A DNA stretch of 64,000 nt, from assembly GCA_029210565.1 (NCBI GenBank), contig JARGFQ010000009.1, positions 62,001 through 126,000 of the forward strand, written 5' to 3'. The position numbers and the translations under genes were made by a program. The notes beneath the pieces were generated by a model that was given only the letters and a program-made list of their open reading frames with translations, did not search any database and had not been told where the DNA came from. Source of the DNA: Bacteroidales bacterium. Lineage in GTDB: Bacteria; Bacteroidota; Bacteroidia; Bacteroidales; VadinHA17. Of this stretch, positions 33,737 to 42,657 are shown piece by piece; position 1 is the first letter of the stretch; each line of letters starts with the position of its first letter.

Positions 33737-35050
33737 TTACTCTGTTTTTTTTGCCTGAATGGCCTCCCTGAGAGGCATTATCCTGCCGTTCCTGACAGCA
33801 ATGACAAACGCGTCGGGGAACCTTAATGTAAGAATCCGCCGGTACTTCAGGGCATCATTATAAACGGGGAATCTGCCCGCAGCGTATTTTGTCAGCTCCC
33901 CTTCCTTTATCCTGGTCACAGTGTCGATGTTCTTGAGCAGATCCCTGCTCAGCTCCCTGTCGCCGGGCATGGCGGCTATCTGAACCATAAAGAAAATTTC
34001 ATCAGCGGCGGAGGCATCTGACACGCCTGACGTGCCGGTTGAAGTCCCGGCTGACTTCTGCCCTTCAACTTTTGAAGGTTCCCTCTCCACCACTGTCTCA
34101 TCCCTGGCTTTGCTTTCCGATGAATCCGGTGCCTCGCTCTTTATGTCGTCTGCTGTAACCCCGGCATCTCCTGCGCTGACGCTGCCACTGACGGCTTCCG
34201 GCACTGCCACGGTGCGCGCAGAGCTATCTATCCTGATCCCCGACCTGCTGTCTATCGACTGCTTGTAATCCCTGAAGGCCCTGAAAATAGCCGAGGCGAG
34301 GTAATCCTGACCTTCTGACGAAATAAGAAATTTTTCCTCCGTGGGATTGGAGATGAAACCCAGCTCAACAAGGACTGACGGCATCGTGCTTTTCCAAAGG
34401 ACAATCAGGTTTCCCTGTTTCACACCCCTGTCTTTCCTTCCGACCCTCTCCCTGAACTGATCCTGCACCAGGGTGGCAAAATCTGTACTTTGCTTCAGGA
34501 AGGTATTCTGCATCAGCGAGAAGATGATGAATGATTCAACTGAATTGGGATCATACCCCTCATATTTGGTACGATAATCCTCTTCAAGAGTGATAACCGA
34601 GTTCTCCTTCATGACCACCTTCAGATTGTCTTCATCCCTGGTTGATCCCATGACATAAGTCTCGGTTCCGATAAAACGCTTGTCATTCATTCCATTCGAA
34701 TGAATTGAGATAAACAGGTCCGCTTTGTTCCGGTTGGCAATCGCCGCCCGCTCATCAAGGCCGATAAAAGTATCATCATCACGGGTATAAATAACCTTTA
34801 CGTCTTTCAGGTACTGCTTGATATAATTTCCTGTCTTAAGGGCTACCGCCAGATTTATGTTCTTCTCCCTTGCCTTCGATCCGACTGCTCCCGGATCCCT
34901 TCCGCCGTGACCGGCATCAATTACCATAACCCATTCTTTTTCCTCCGGTACCGGCTGTGACCATGACGTTAGTGGCATGGTAATTGAAGCCATCATCAGG
35001 AGACTTATCAGAATATCTTTTAACCCTCTTATTTTGGTATTCTGCCGCAT
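33737..35050 (-). CDS. N-acetylmuramoyl-L-alanine amidase with C-terminal SPOR-like domain
   Basis: A 437-residue zinc amidase (Amidase_3) that cuts the peptide from peptidoglycan. VMVIDAGHGGRDPGAVG carries the zinc ligand H48, E62 in REKNINLAVALKTG is the second, and SIHSNGM holds the third. A Thr/Ser/Glu-rich linker at about 265-345 leads to a SPOR-like end (FFMVQIAAMPGDRELS...FPDAFVIAVRNGRIM) that would bind denuded glycan at the septum. The likely start is the ATG at 35050 with a signal-type segment ILISLLMMASITMPLTSWSQ; ATGs at 35089 and 35110 overlap the divergent lptD start region and are less likely. It is divergent from lptD. Confidence 0.85.
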   Translation of the reverse strand: MRQNTKIRGLKDILISLLMMASITMPLTSWSQPVPEEKEWVMVIDAGHGGRDPGAVGSKAREKNINLAVALKTGNYIKQYLKDVKVIYTRDDDTFIGLDERAAIANRNKADLFISIHSNGMNDKRFIGTETYVMGSTRDEDNLKVVMKENSVITLEEDYRTKYEGYDPNSVESFIIFSLMQNTFLKQSTDFATLVQDQFRERVGRKDRGVKQGNLIVLWKSTMPSVLVELGFISNPTEEKFLISSEGQDYLASAIFRAFRDYKQSIDSRSGIRIDSSARTVAVPEAVSGSVSAGDAGVTADDIKSEAPDSSESKARDETVVEREPSKVEGQKSAGTSTGTSGVSDASAADEIFFMVQIAAMPGDRELSRDLLKNIDTVTRIKEGELTKYAAGRFPVYNDALKYRRILTLRFPDAFVIAVRNGRIMPLREAIQAKKTE

Positions 35051-35071
35051 TACAGCCTTGAGAATTTTAAT

Positions 35072-35079
35072 TAGTTTTG
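35072..35079 (+). promoter_or_regulatory. -7 promoter element TAGTTTTG before lptD
   Basis: TAGTTTTG matches the consensus and lies 8 bases before the ATG at 35088 and 17 bases before the one at 35097; it argues for the second start. Confidence 0.4.
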
Positions 35080-35087
35080 TCGCTGGC

Positions 35088-37943
35088 ATGTCAAAGATGC
35101 ACAACAACAACGCAAAAATAGCATTTAACTTGCATTTTCACGCATCCGGATTGTTTGTGGCAATTTTCATGCCGCTTCTCTTCTCCGCGTCACTCAGTGC
35201 CCAGGACCCGGGGAGGTCCGGCGTCAGGGAGGTTCAGTTGCCGGACACGCTCACTGCTGTCGCGCCGGACAGACTCCCGGCGGTCATTCTGGACACCCTC
35301 CCCGGAGCCAAACCTGACTCCATTCCGTTTCCCACGCCGGAGATGCTTAACGACCGCAATGGAGAACAGGACTCGCTCTACGCGGGAGTTTATATGTCCC
35401 AACCTGACACTGCAGGGACGAAACTACCCCTGACAATTTCCTCCGATGCCGTCGATGAGACAATTGTCTATACTGCTGACGGCTATATGAAAACCGACCT
35501 GAGAACCAAGCTGGTAAGCCTGGTTGAGAATGCCAAAGTCACCTATGGTACCATAGAGCTTACTGCTGACTCTATCGTACTGGACATGGAGACAGGTTCT
35601 GTCTATGCTACTGGAAGAATCGACTCCACGGGCCAGATGGTTGGCAAACCTGTTTACAAGGATAAGTCGGAAGAGTTTGAGTCAAGGGAGATCACCTATA
35701 ATTTCAAGTCGCAGAAGGGTGTCATCAGGAACGTCACCACGGAGCAGGAGGGAGGCTTTCTGCAGAGCCTGAAAACAAAGAGGCATGAAGACGGCACCCT
35801 TCATGTAAACAGGAGCAAGTTCACAACCTGTGACGCTGAGGAGCCCCACTTCTATCTCTCCCTGCCCAAAGCAAAAGTCTATCCAGGCGAAAAGATCGTC
35901 TCCGGCCCGGCCTATATGGTCGTGGCTGACATCCCCCTGCCGCTCATCCTGCCTTTTGGATTCTTCCCGGTACAGAAGAAACGGGCATCAGGGATTATAA
36001 TGCCCAGGTATGGTCAGGAGGCACGCAGGGGCTATCACCTTTCCAACGGAGGGTACTATTTTGCCCTGAACGACTATTTCGACCTCAAGCTTACTGGCAC
36101 TGTCTACACCAATGGCACGTGGCTGGCGGATGCAGCCACCTCATACCGGCTGCGCTACAGGTTCTCAGGCTCATTCGGCTTTAGCTATGCGAACAACGTC
36201 ACAAGCTACAAGGGCATGCCCGACTACGGCAAGAACTCCAACTACCGCATCAGCTGGTCACACTCGCAGGACGCCAAGGCCAGTCCCGGTTCACGCTTCT
36301 CGGCGAGCGTCAATATGAGCTCCAGCGGCTACGACAAGAACAACAGCTACGATGTGACAGACCACGTTACCACCACCAGGCAGTCAAGTGTAAGTTATTC
36401 ACGTTCATGGGCAGGTACGCCCTTCAGCTTTGCCACTAGCCTGAACCAGTCGCAAAACGTGCAGAACAAGACCATGATGCTAAACCTTCCCAAAGCCAGC
36501 CTGACCGTTGCCCGCATCTATCCCCTGAAGCCTAAAAAACCTGCTGTCAAGCAGCGCTGGTATCACGACCTGACGACACAGTATACAGCATCACTCGACA
36601 ACAAGATCGACACCTATGACAGTCTCTTCTTTACCAGTGCGATGTGGAGGGGGATGAAGAACGGCTTTAAGCACGAGATTCCGCTAAGTCTCCAGATCAG
36701 GCCGTTCAATAATTTCTCGATCTCTCCCTCACTCCGCTATTCCGGCGTGCTCTATACCCAGAAGATAGAAAAGAGATGGGTGCCGGACTTCTATGATGAA
36801 TCCCGCAATAAGATCGTGCCTTCAGTCGTCAATGATACTATCAGGGGCATTACTTACGGACATGCCCTTGTTCCTATGATCAGCGCATCGTTCAATCCGC
36901 AACTTTACGGAACCTTCCAGTTTACCAGGAAGGGATCGAGGATACAAACCATCAGGCATGTGATGAAGCCTTCGGTCGGATTCTCCTATGCACCGGAGAC
37001 CGACAGGCTGTCGAGCGACATGTACAGGACCGTCCAGTATGATACCCTTGGCAATACAAGGGAATATTCAATATATGAGGGAGGACTCTTCGGAACACCC
37101 TCGTCGGGACGGCGCTCGGGCTCGGTAACCTTCAGCCTTACAAACCTCCTTGAGGCCAAGGTCTATGCCAGGAATGACACGACGGGCAAACCTAAGAAGA
37201 TCAAGTTGATAGAGAGCCTTTCGCTGAATACCTCCTATAATATCTTTGCAGACTCCCTTCACTGGTCTCCCGTGAGCATGTCGTTTCGCACTACCCTGGC
37301 CGAAAATATCAACCTGCAGGCCAGCAGCAGCTTCAATCTCTACGGCATCAATGAGCAGGGTGGGGCTGTCAAGGAATTTGCCCTTGTTCAGGGACGCGGA
37401 CTGGCGAGGATGACAAGCCTAAACATGAGTGTCGACTTCGACCTGGGACGCCTGCTCAGGGGGAAGGATAGCGGCAAACAGCAGACCACCACATCTGCCG
37501 GATCACAGGGTATGGGCAGAGCTCCGGGAGGTGCACAGCTGGAGGGAACGGGATCACAGAGTACCCTGCCACTTTCATCCGACAGCTATGATGAGTACGG
37601 GTATGTGAAATTCGATGTGCCATGGTCACTCAGGATGGCATATAACTTCAGCTACAGCAAGCCCGGGCTGCGCACCAACATATCACAGACCTTCACCATG
37701 TCAGGCGATCTCAGACTCACCCCCAAGATGGCCATCACCTACAATACCGGTTTCGACTTCAAGCAGAAGGAGATCACCATGACCAGGGTCGGAATCTCAC
37801 GTGACCTGCACTGCTGGGAGATGAGCTTCTCATGGATACCCACGGGATATATGAAAAGCTGGAACTTCACCATCAGGGCCAAATCAAGCATGCTTCAGGA
37901 TCTCAAGTACGAAAGACGCAAGGATTACCATGAAAATTACTAA
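35088..37943 (+). CDS. LptD-like LPS assembly outer-membrane protein
   Basis: A 951-residue protein (948 from the second ATG at 35097). A signal segment LFVAIFMPLLFSASLSAQ leads to a Pro-rich linker and an OstA-like jellyroll (KLVSLVENAKVTYGTIELTADSI, SEEFESREITYNFKSQKGVIRN, KFTTCDAEEPHFYLSLPKAKVYP) that would receive LPS from the periplasmic bridge. A large beta-barrel follows to the C-terminus. The frame reaches back to 34977, but the promoter element at 35072 lies within that extension, so 35088 or 35097 is the start. The family sends LPS or LOS to the outer leaflet. No lptE is next to it. Confidence 0.85.
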   Translation: MSKMHNNNAKIAFNLHFHASGLFVAIFMPLLFSASLSAQDPGRSGVREVQLPDTLTAVAPDRLPAVILDTLPGAKPDSIPFPTPEMLNDRNGEQDSLYAGVYMSQPDTAGTKLPLTISSDAVDETIVYTADGYMKTDLRTKLVSLVENAKVTYGTIELTADSIVLDMETGSVYATGRIDSTGQMVGKPVYKDKSEEFESREITYNFKSQKGVIRNVTTEQEGGFLQSLKTKRHEDGTLHVNRSKFTTCDAEEPHFYLSLPKAKVYPGEKIVSGPAYMVVADIPLPLILPFGFFPVQKKRASGIIMPRYGQEARRGYHLSNGGYYFALNDYFDLKLTGTVYTNGTWLADAATSYRLRYRFSGSFGFSYANNVTSYKGMPDYGKNSNYRISWSHSQDAKASPGSRFSASVNMSSSGYDKNNSYDVTDHVTTTRQSSVSYSRSWAGTPFSFATSLNQSQNVQNKTMMLNLPKASLTVARIYPLKPKKPAVKQRWYHDLTTQYTASLDNKIDTYDSLFFTSAMWRGMKNGFKHEIPLSLQIRPFNNFSISPSLRYSGVLYTQKIEKRWVPDFYDESRNKIVPSVVNDTIRGITYGHALVPMISASFNPQLYGTFQFTRKGSRIQTIRHVMKPSVGFSYAPETDRLSSDMYRTVQYDTLGNTREYSIYEGGLFGTPSSGRRSGSVTFSLTNLLEAKVYARNDTTGKPKKIKLIESLSLNTSYNIFADSLHWSPVSMSFRTTLAENINLQASSSFNLYGINEQGGAVKEFALVQGRGLARMTSLNMSVDFDLGRLLRGKDSGKQQTTTSAGSQGMGRAPGGAQLEGTGSQSTLPLSSDSYDEYGYVKFDVPWSLRMAYNFSYSKPGLRTNISQTFTMSGDLRLTPKMAITYNTGFDFKQKEITMTRVGISRDLHCWEMSFSWIPTGYMKSWNFTIRAKSSMLQDLKYERRKDYHENY

Positions 37944-37962
37944 CGAACAAAAAATATCAGGT

Positions 37963-38340
37963 ATGAAAAGAATCATCAGCACAACGGCTGCCCCGGGTGC
38001 CATTGGTCCCTACAGCCAGGCCGTGGAGGCCAACGGGACACTTTACATTTCAGGACAGGTGGCTATTGACCCGGCAACGGGTAAGATGGTCGATGGAGGC
38101 ATAACAGAACAGACCACCAGGGTGCTGCAGAATATAAAAGCCATACTGCTTGCCGCGGGATATACCCTCAACGATGTGGTGAAATCAACCTGCCTGCTCT
38201 ACGACATGTCAGACTTCAAGGCAATGAATGAGGTATACGCAAAGTACTATACCTCCGACCAGCCCGCAAGGGCAGCATTTGCCGTCAGGGGACTGCCGCT
38301 TGGTGCTCTCATAGAGATAGAAACGGTGGCCGTAAGATAA
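37963..38340 (+). CDS. ridA: RidA-family imine/enamine deaminase
   Basis: A 125-residue RidA/YjgF protein that hydrolyses reactive 2-aminoacrylate and related imines. MKRIISTTAAPGAIGPYSQA is the standard start; the catalytic Arg is in RAAFAVRGLPLGALIEIE and the IDPATGKMV and ILLAAGYTLNDVVKSTCLL blocks agree. The ATG at 37963 is preferred over the one at 37930, which lies inside the end of lptD and adds unrelated residues. The gene is 19 bases behind lptD and shares its transcript. It is followed by two palindromic repeats. Confidence 0.93.
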   Translation: MKRIISTTAAPGAIGPYSQAVEANGTLYISGQVAIDPATGKMVDGGITEQTTRVLQNIKAILLAAGYTLNDVVKSTCLLYDMSDFKAMNEVYAKYYTSDQPARAAFAVRGLPLGALIEIETVAVR

Positions 38341-38350
38341 TAAAGGTAAC

Positions 38351-38371
38351 GGCGGGTCTCAGATCCGCCGC
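38351..38371. repeat. Palindromic repeat copy 1 (GGCGGGTCTCAGATCCGCCGC)
   Basis: A hairpin-forming 21-base element in a convergent gap between ridA and rplI. Its left arm differs by one base from the second copy, 60 bases on. It may double as a terminator, but no T run follows. Confidence 0.7.
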
Positions 38372-38408
38372 ACCGCGGATAAAAGATGGACAGGCATATA
38401 TGGCAGAA

Positions 38409-38431
38409 GCGGCGGATCTCAGATCCGCCGC
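38409..38431. repeat. Palindromic repeat copy 2 (GCGGCGGATCT-C-AGATCCGCCGC)
   Basis: A perfect dyad of 11-base arms around one C, offset from copy 1 by exactly 60 bases. It resembles REP-type or terminator-derived intergenic elements. Confidence 0.75.
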
Positions 38432-38460
38432 TCCCTGCATATCAGTATGATTGGTGGTGC

Positions 38461-38907
38461 TTATTCAGCTATGACCTCAAAGTCGATGTCAACTTTGACA
38501 TTGCGGTGCAACTTGATAACAGCCTTGTAATTGCCTATCTCCTTGATTGCCTCCTCGCCGAGGAGAATATTCTTGCGGTCAATATCAAAACCCTTCTCCT
38601 TCAGCGCTTCCGCCAGCTGGATGGTGTTTACCGATCCGAATATCTTACCTGCTGAGCTTACCTTGGCTCCAAGAACCAGCTTGACCTCAGCAAGCTTGCC
38701 GGCAAGCACCTCAGCTTCATTCTTAATCTGTTCCTCCTTGTGTGCCCTCTGCTTCAGATTCTCATTGTGAATCTTTACTGCAGAGTCAGTTGCCTGAATG
38801 GCGTATCCTTTGGGTATCAGGTAGTTCCTTGCATAGCCCGTCTTTACCGTAATGATATCGTTCTTCAGACCGAGCTTATCCATATCCTGCGTAAGAATTA
38901 TCTTCAT
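38461..38907 (-). CDS. rplI: 50S ribosomal protein L9
   Basis: A 148-residue ribosomal protein. MKIILTQDMDKLGLKNDIITVKTGYARNYLIPKGYA is the L9 N-terminal domain, followed by the long helix and the C-terminal domain with FGSVNTIQLAEALKEKG. The last gene of rpsF-rpsR-rplI, 13 bases behind rpsR. It converges on ridA across the palindromic repeats. Confidence 0.97.
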   Translation of the reverse strand: MKIILTQDMDKLGLKNDIITVKTGYARNYLIPKGYAIQATDSAVKIHNENLKQRAHKEEQIKNEAEVLAGKLAEVKLVLGAKVSSAGKIFGSVNTIQLAEALKEKGFDIDRKNILLGEEAIKEIGNYKAVIKLHRNVKVDIDFEVIAE

Positions 38908-38920
38908 CTCTATTCCTCCT

Positions 38921-39190
38921 TTACTTTAACAGGTCAGCAACATAAGGCAGCAGGGCAAGATGCCGTGCACGCTTGATGGCCGTGGCCACTCTCCTCTGAT
39001 ACTTAAGCGACGTACCGGTGATACGGCGCGGGAGGATCTTACCCTGTTCGTTGAGAAATTTCTTCAGGAACTCGGGATCCTTATAGTCAATGTACTTGAT
39101 CTTGTTCTTCTTGAACCTGCAGTATTTCTTCTTCTTGATCTCTACTGTAGGCGGTGTCAGGTACCTGATCTCTGAATTGTTCTGTGCCAT
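38921..39190 (-). CDS. rpsR: 30S ribosomal protein S18
   Basis: An 89-residue S18 with the signature [20 protein letters not shown] and [31 protein letters not shown] (in parts). It has an extra N-terminal stretch ([20 protein letters not shown]) common in Bacteroidetes. It lies two bases behind rpsF in the ribosomal operon; S6 and S18 form a heterodimer on 16S rRNA. Confidence 0.97.
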   Translation of the reverse strand: MAQNNSEIRYLTPPTVEIKKKKYCRFKKNKIKYIDYKDPEFLKKFLNEQGKILPRRITGTSLKYQRRVATAIKRARHLALLPYVADLLK

Positions 39191-39192
39191 CT

Positions 39193-39546
39193 CTATTCCT
39201 CCGTAACTTTTTCGGTTTCTTTCATTCTTCTCTTCTTCTCGGCATACTCAATGGCATGCTTGTCCATACGGAAGGTCAGGAAGCGGATGATCCTCTCATC
39301 CCTCCTGTACTGCACTTCTAATTTCTCTATTAACTCACCAGGCCCCCGGAACTCGATCAGGTAATAAAAACCTGTCGACTTCTTCTGAATGGGATAGGCA
39401 AGCTTCTTCAGACCCCAGTTCTCTTCATGAACGATATCACCTTCGTTGTCGGTGATGATCTTCTTGAATTTCTGAACCGCTTCCTTCATCTGATTCTCAG
39501 ACAAAACGGGAGTTGCAATGAAAACGGTTTCGTACTGATTCAACAT
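39193..39546 (-). CDS. rpsF: 30S ribosomal protein S6
   Basis: A 117-residue S6: [19 protein letters not shown], a central [25 protein letters not shown] and the closing [24 protein letters not shown]. First gene of the operon, with a promoter element at 39587-39594. S6 may autoregulate through its mRNA in other bacteria; no such leader is apparent in the 40-base leader. Confidence 0.97.
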   Translation of the reverse strand: MLNQYETVFIATPVLSENQMKEAVQKFKKIITDNEGDIVHEENWGLKKLAYPIQKKSTGFYYLIEFRGPGELIEKLEVQYRRDERIIRFLTFRMDKHAIEYAEKKRRMKETEKVTEE

Positions 39547-39586
39547 CTCTTTTCTTGGTTTATAATGGTGTTAATAAATTGGGTTG

Positions 39587-39594
39587 CAAAAGTA
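39587..39594 (-). promoter_or_regulatory. -7 promoter element TACTTTTG of rpsF-rpsR-rplI
   Basis: TACTTTTG on the minus strand, 40 bases before the rpsF ATG; it lies 44 bases from the divergent dnaX promoter. Confidence 0.5.
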
Positions 39595-39637
39595 AGACAA
39601 TAAATCTTAAAAAAAAATATTCCCGTAACTATTTCCT

Positions 39638-39645
39638 TATATTTG
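39638..39645 (+). promoter_or_regulatory. -7 promoter element TATATTTG of dnaX
   Basis: TATATTTG matches the consensus and lies 35 bases ahead of the ATG at 39681; it excludes the longer frame from 39555. Confidence 0.5.
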
Positions 39646-39680
39646 TGACTGATAAACCAGACAGACTGCTGATACCCGCT

Positions 39681-41399
39681 ATGGATAACTTCATTGTTTC
39701 TGCCCGGAAATACCGGCCCGCCACTTTTGATATGGTTGTGGGACAGGATACCATCACAACCACCCTTAAGAACGCGATAAAGAATAACTTTCTTGCACAG
39801 GCCTATCTTTTTTGTGGCCCCAGGGGCGTGGGCAAAACCACCTGTGCAAGGATATTTGCCAAAACAATAAACTGTTCCAGCCCCGGACCCGACGGCGAAG
39901 CCTGTGACCAGTGCGAATCATGCCGGTCATTCAACTCACAGGCATCATTCAACATTCATGAGCTCGATGCCGCATCAAACAACAGTGTCGACGACATCCG
40001 CAACCTGACCGACCAGGTCAGGATACCTCCGCAGGTGGGCAAATTCAGCGTATATATCATTGATGAGGTTCACATGCTCTCGGCACAGGCCTTTAACGCC
40101 TTCCTGAAGACACTGGAGGAGCCACCGGCACATGCAATATTTATACTGGCAACCACCGAGAAGCACAAGATAATACCCACAATCCTCTCCCGGTGCCAGG
40201 TATTCGACTTCAACCGTATCAGTGTTGACGATATCGTGCAGCGACTCACCTGGGTGGCCGGCAATGAGGGCGTAAATGCCGAACATGAGGCACTCCATGT
40301 CATAGCCACCAAAGCTGACGGCGCCATGCGCGATGCGCTCTCCATCTTTGACCAGATCGTCAGCTTCAGCGGCAAAAACATCACATATAATGATGTCATT
40401 GCCAACCTCAACGTACTGGATTATGAGTACTATTTCAGGATTGCAGCTGCGGCAATGGATGGCGATGTTTCCGAGGCACTGCTCACCTTCAACGAGATAC
40501 TCAACAAGGGTTTTGACGGCTATAACTTCATGGCCGGACTCAACAATCATCTCCGTGACCTGCTGGTCAGTCGTGATGAGGCTACGGTCAAACTGCTGGA
40601 GACCTCACCCTCGATACGACAGCGATACCGGGAGCAGGCCGGAGGGGCATCCCTGACATTTATCTACGAGGCCCTGGAAATAGGATCCCAGTGCATGATC
40701 ACCTTCCGCAGCAGCAAGAACCAGCGCCTCCATGTTGAGCTCGCCCTGATGCGCATGTGCAACCTGTCAAAGGTGAGGGAACCTGAAGAATCAAAAAAAA
40801 AAGCTGACACTCAATCCTCCCCACCCGAAGCTGAACCTGCAGCATCTGCAGCAGCCGCACCCTCAGCCATAATTACATCATCACCGCCCTCGGCTGTAGT
40901 AACGCCCCGAAAGGTGACACCGCAGACCTCTGATGATAAAAAGATCTCAATAAAGAACCTCATCACTGCCCCTGTAACAGGAGATAGCGAAGTCAGCGAA
41001 CCGCCGCCCGGGACAGCCCCTGCACCTCCGGCCAGGGAGTTCACACCTGAGGAACTTAAAGAGGCATGGAACACATTCGCTGATGATATTAAGGATGAGA
41101 GCCCGAGAATATCAGTGACACTGGCAGCCGTTACGCCGGAGTTGCATGAAGATAAGAGCGTGGTACTTAAACTCGATAACTCAGCCCTCAAGGAGACCTT
41201 CGATCATAACTTCAGGGCACGACTGGAGAATCACCTCCGCATATCACTGCAGAACAGCTCCGTCAGACTCTGCACCACCGTCGAGGCAACGGAGAGAGGC
41301 GAGATACTCTACTCGCCGGACCAGAAGTTCAATCATATGGCCTCCAAAAACCCTGCACTCAAAGAGCTGAAAAAGAATTTCAACCTTGATTACGAATAG
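39681..41399 (+). CDS. dnaX: DNA polymerase III subunit gamma/tau
   Basis: A 572-residue clamp-loader ATPase. MDNFIVSARKYRPATFDMVV is the standard start; Walker A GPRGVGKTT at 46-54; zinc ligands C65, C75, C78, C81; the DE box is IDEVHMLSAQAF and sensor blocks ILATTEKHKIIPTILSRCQVF. A Pro/Ser/Ala-rich linker starts at about 371, directly at an A10 run in the gene (own entry), and a C-terminal tau-like domain follows to 572. The start at 39681 is favoured by the promoter at 39638. If slippage occurs, a 375-residue gamma form lacking the tau tail would be made. A histidine kinase gene follows by 13 bases. Confidence 0.96.
   Translation: MDNFIVSARKYRPATFDMVVGQDTITTTLKNAIKNNFLAQAYLFCGPRGVGKTTCARIFAKTINCSSPGPDGEACDQCESCRSFNSQASFNIHELDAASNNSVDDIRNLTDQVRIPPQVGKFSVYIIDEVHMLSAQAFNAFLKTLEEPPAHAIFILATTEKHKIIPTILSRCQVFDFNRISVDDIVQRLTWVAGNEGVNAEHEALHVIATKADGAMRDALSIFDQIVSFSGKNITYNDVIANLNVLDYEYYFRIAAAAMDGDVSEALLTFNEILNKGFDGYNFMAGLNNHLRDLLVSRDEATVKLLETSPSIRQRYREQAGGASLTFIYEALEIGSQCMITFRSSKNQRLHVELALMRMCNLSKVREPEESKKKADTQSSPPEAEPAASAAAAPSAIITSSPPSAVVTPRKVTPQTSDDKKISIKNLITAPVTGDSEVSEPPPGTAPAPPAREFTPEELKEAWNTFADDIKDESPRISVTLAAVTPELHEDKSVVLKLDNSALKETFDHNFRARLENHLRISLQNSSVRLCTTVEATERGEILYSPDQKFNHMASKNPALKELKKNFNLDYE
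40793..40807 (+). other. A10 slippage tract in dnaX with -1 stop one codon on
   Basis: Codons TCA AAA AAA AAA GCT (S371-K-K-K-A) contain ten A at 40793-40802. In the -1 frame (one added A or ribosomal -1 slip) the reading is AAA AGC TGA, stopping at 40805-40807. An SD-like GTGAGGGA lies about 15 bases upstream. Removing one A leads to a TAA after about 23 codons. Both routes give a protein without the tau tail. Confidence 0.6.
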
Positions 41400-41412
41400 C
41401 CAGTCCTGACTC

Positions 41413-42213
41413 GTGAGCGGAAAAACAGAGAAGAAGAGCGATGCCCCGTACGGTGCAACAGACCGTGATCATGATCCTGTTGATGAGGCATATACAATTG
41501 CCGGAGGCATTGCCCATGACCTGAATACAATACTCACCGCAATTTACGGTTACAGCGAACTGGCCCTGGAATCTGCCGGTGATGCCGCCGCAGTTGAAAA
41601 ATACATAAGAAGGATAATCGGTGCTGCCGATAGGGCCAAATCACTGACGGGACAACTGATTGACCTCAGTCGCGGAGCACTGCAGCCCCGACAGAGTGAA
41701 AATATTGGCGACATTCTCGCAGATACCGTCAGATTCATCAGACCATCGGCAGGTGATAATATCACCGTCACAGAAAAGATAAATGAGCCGGGGCTGATGG
41801 TTGATGCCGTACCGGCACAGCTGTTCCGGCTCTTCGTTAATGTTGCGGTAAACGCATTGCAGGCAATGAAGGAGAAGGGAGGCAACCTGGAGATATCCGT
41901 TGATGCAGTGAGAGATAGCAACGACAGTGCCGGAGCACCCCTCAACACTGCTTTGGTACAGTTTACCGATACCGGCAGGGGAATGGATCGTGAGACAACC
42001 GAAAAACTCTTTACACCCTTCTTATCCGCAGGTGACAGGGAGGGAGGAACAGGACTTGGTATGATGGTCGTCAGCGCTATAATGCGCGATCTGGGAGGAG
42101 CCATCAGGATTAACAGCAAGCCCGGCACCGGTACCGTCGTCGGTCTGCTGATCCCGCTCTCCGGATTTGGCCCTCTTGACGAAAAGAGTTACCTTCGGGA
42201 AACTGATAAATGA
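41413..42213 (+). CDS. Soluble sensor histidine kinase (no sensor domain)
   Basis: A 266-residue kinase with only the dimerisation-phosphoacceptor and ATPase parts. H35 in GGIAHDLNTILTAIYGYSEL is the phospho-accepting His in the NtrB/HisKA-type box. N-box is NVAVNALQAM, G1 DTGRGMD, G2 GGTGLGMMVVSAIM. The first 25 residues are charged and polar, with no membrane segment or PAS domain, so the signal must come from a partner protein. The start is GTG at 41413, 13 bases behind the dnaX stop, and a response regulator follows 21 bases on. Confidence 0.88.
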   Translation: MSGKTEKKSDAPYGATDRDHDPVDEAYTIAGGIAHDLNTILTAIYGYSELALESAGDAAAVEKYIRRIIGAADRAKSLTGQLIDLSRGALQPRQSENIGDILADTVRFIRPSAGDNITVTEKINEPGLMVDAVPAQLFRLFVNVAVNALQAMKEKGGNLEISVDAVRDSNDSAGAPLNTALVQFTDTGRGMDRETTEKLFTPFLSAGDREGGTGLGMMVVSAIMRDLGGAIRINSKPGTGTVVGLLIPLSGFGPLDEKSYLRETDK

Positions 42214-42234
42214 ATCTTTCCAACCCCTTCTGAA

Positions 42235-42600
42235 ATGGCAGGTGTACTGATTGTTGAAGATGATGCTGATCTGCGCGAGATGCTCAGGGATGCCCTTGAG
42301 AAACGCAAATTTACCGTCATAACAGCCGCCAACGGCAGAGAGGCAATAGCCCGCTTCCGCCCTTCGGTGATCGACCTGGTGGTCACTGACCTGCTGATGC
42401 CTGAAGAGGACGGACTGATGGTGATAATGAAGATAAGAGAACTGAAACCGTCGGTGAAAATGATTGCCATAAGCGGTGGAGGCAAGGCGGGGCCGGGAAG
42501 CTACCTGCTGATGGCCAGCACACTGGGAGCAGACCATGTCTTCTCCAAGCCTTTTCTGCCCTCGGAACTGTTGCAGAAGGTGAGGGAGATACTGGCATAA
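42235..42600 (+). CDS. Single-domain response regulator
   Basis: A 121-residue CheY-like receiver without output domain. The phosphoacceptor is D52 in VVTDLLMPEEDG; the acidic pair is in VEDD (E8, D9, D10); T/S switch residue S79 in AISGGG; K104 in VFSKPF. With the soluble kinase before it, it forms a complete two-component pair that must act by protein contact rather than DNA binding. It is the last gene of the dnaX transcript as far as spacing shows. Confidence 0.92.
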   Translation: MAGVLIVEDDADLREMLRDALEKRKFTVITAANGREAIARFRPSVIDLVVTDLLMPEEDGLMVIMKIRELKPSVKMIAISGGGKAGPGSYLLMASTLGADHVFSKPFLPSELLQKVREILA

Positions 42601-42657
42601 ACATTATCCCTCTACGATTGTTGAAAGAATAAAATGAACCAATAAATATTATATAAT

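Noticed and set aside
38341..38460. CRISPR-like array between ridA and rplI
   Set aside because: Only two copies, both are palindromes, and no cas gene is near.
39975..40550. 191-codon minus-strand open frame
   Set aside because: Antisense to the conserved clamp-loader core of dnaX.
41550..42128. 192-codon minus-strand open frame
   Set aside because: Antisense to the histidine kinase, whose motifs are complete on the plus strand.
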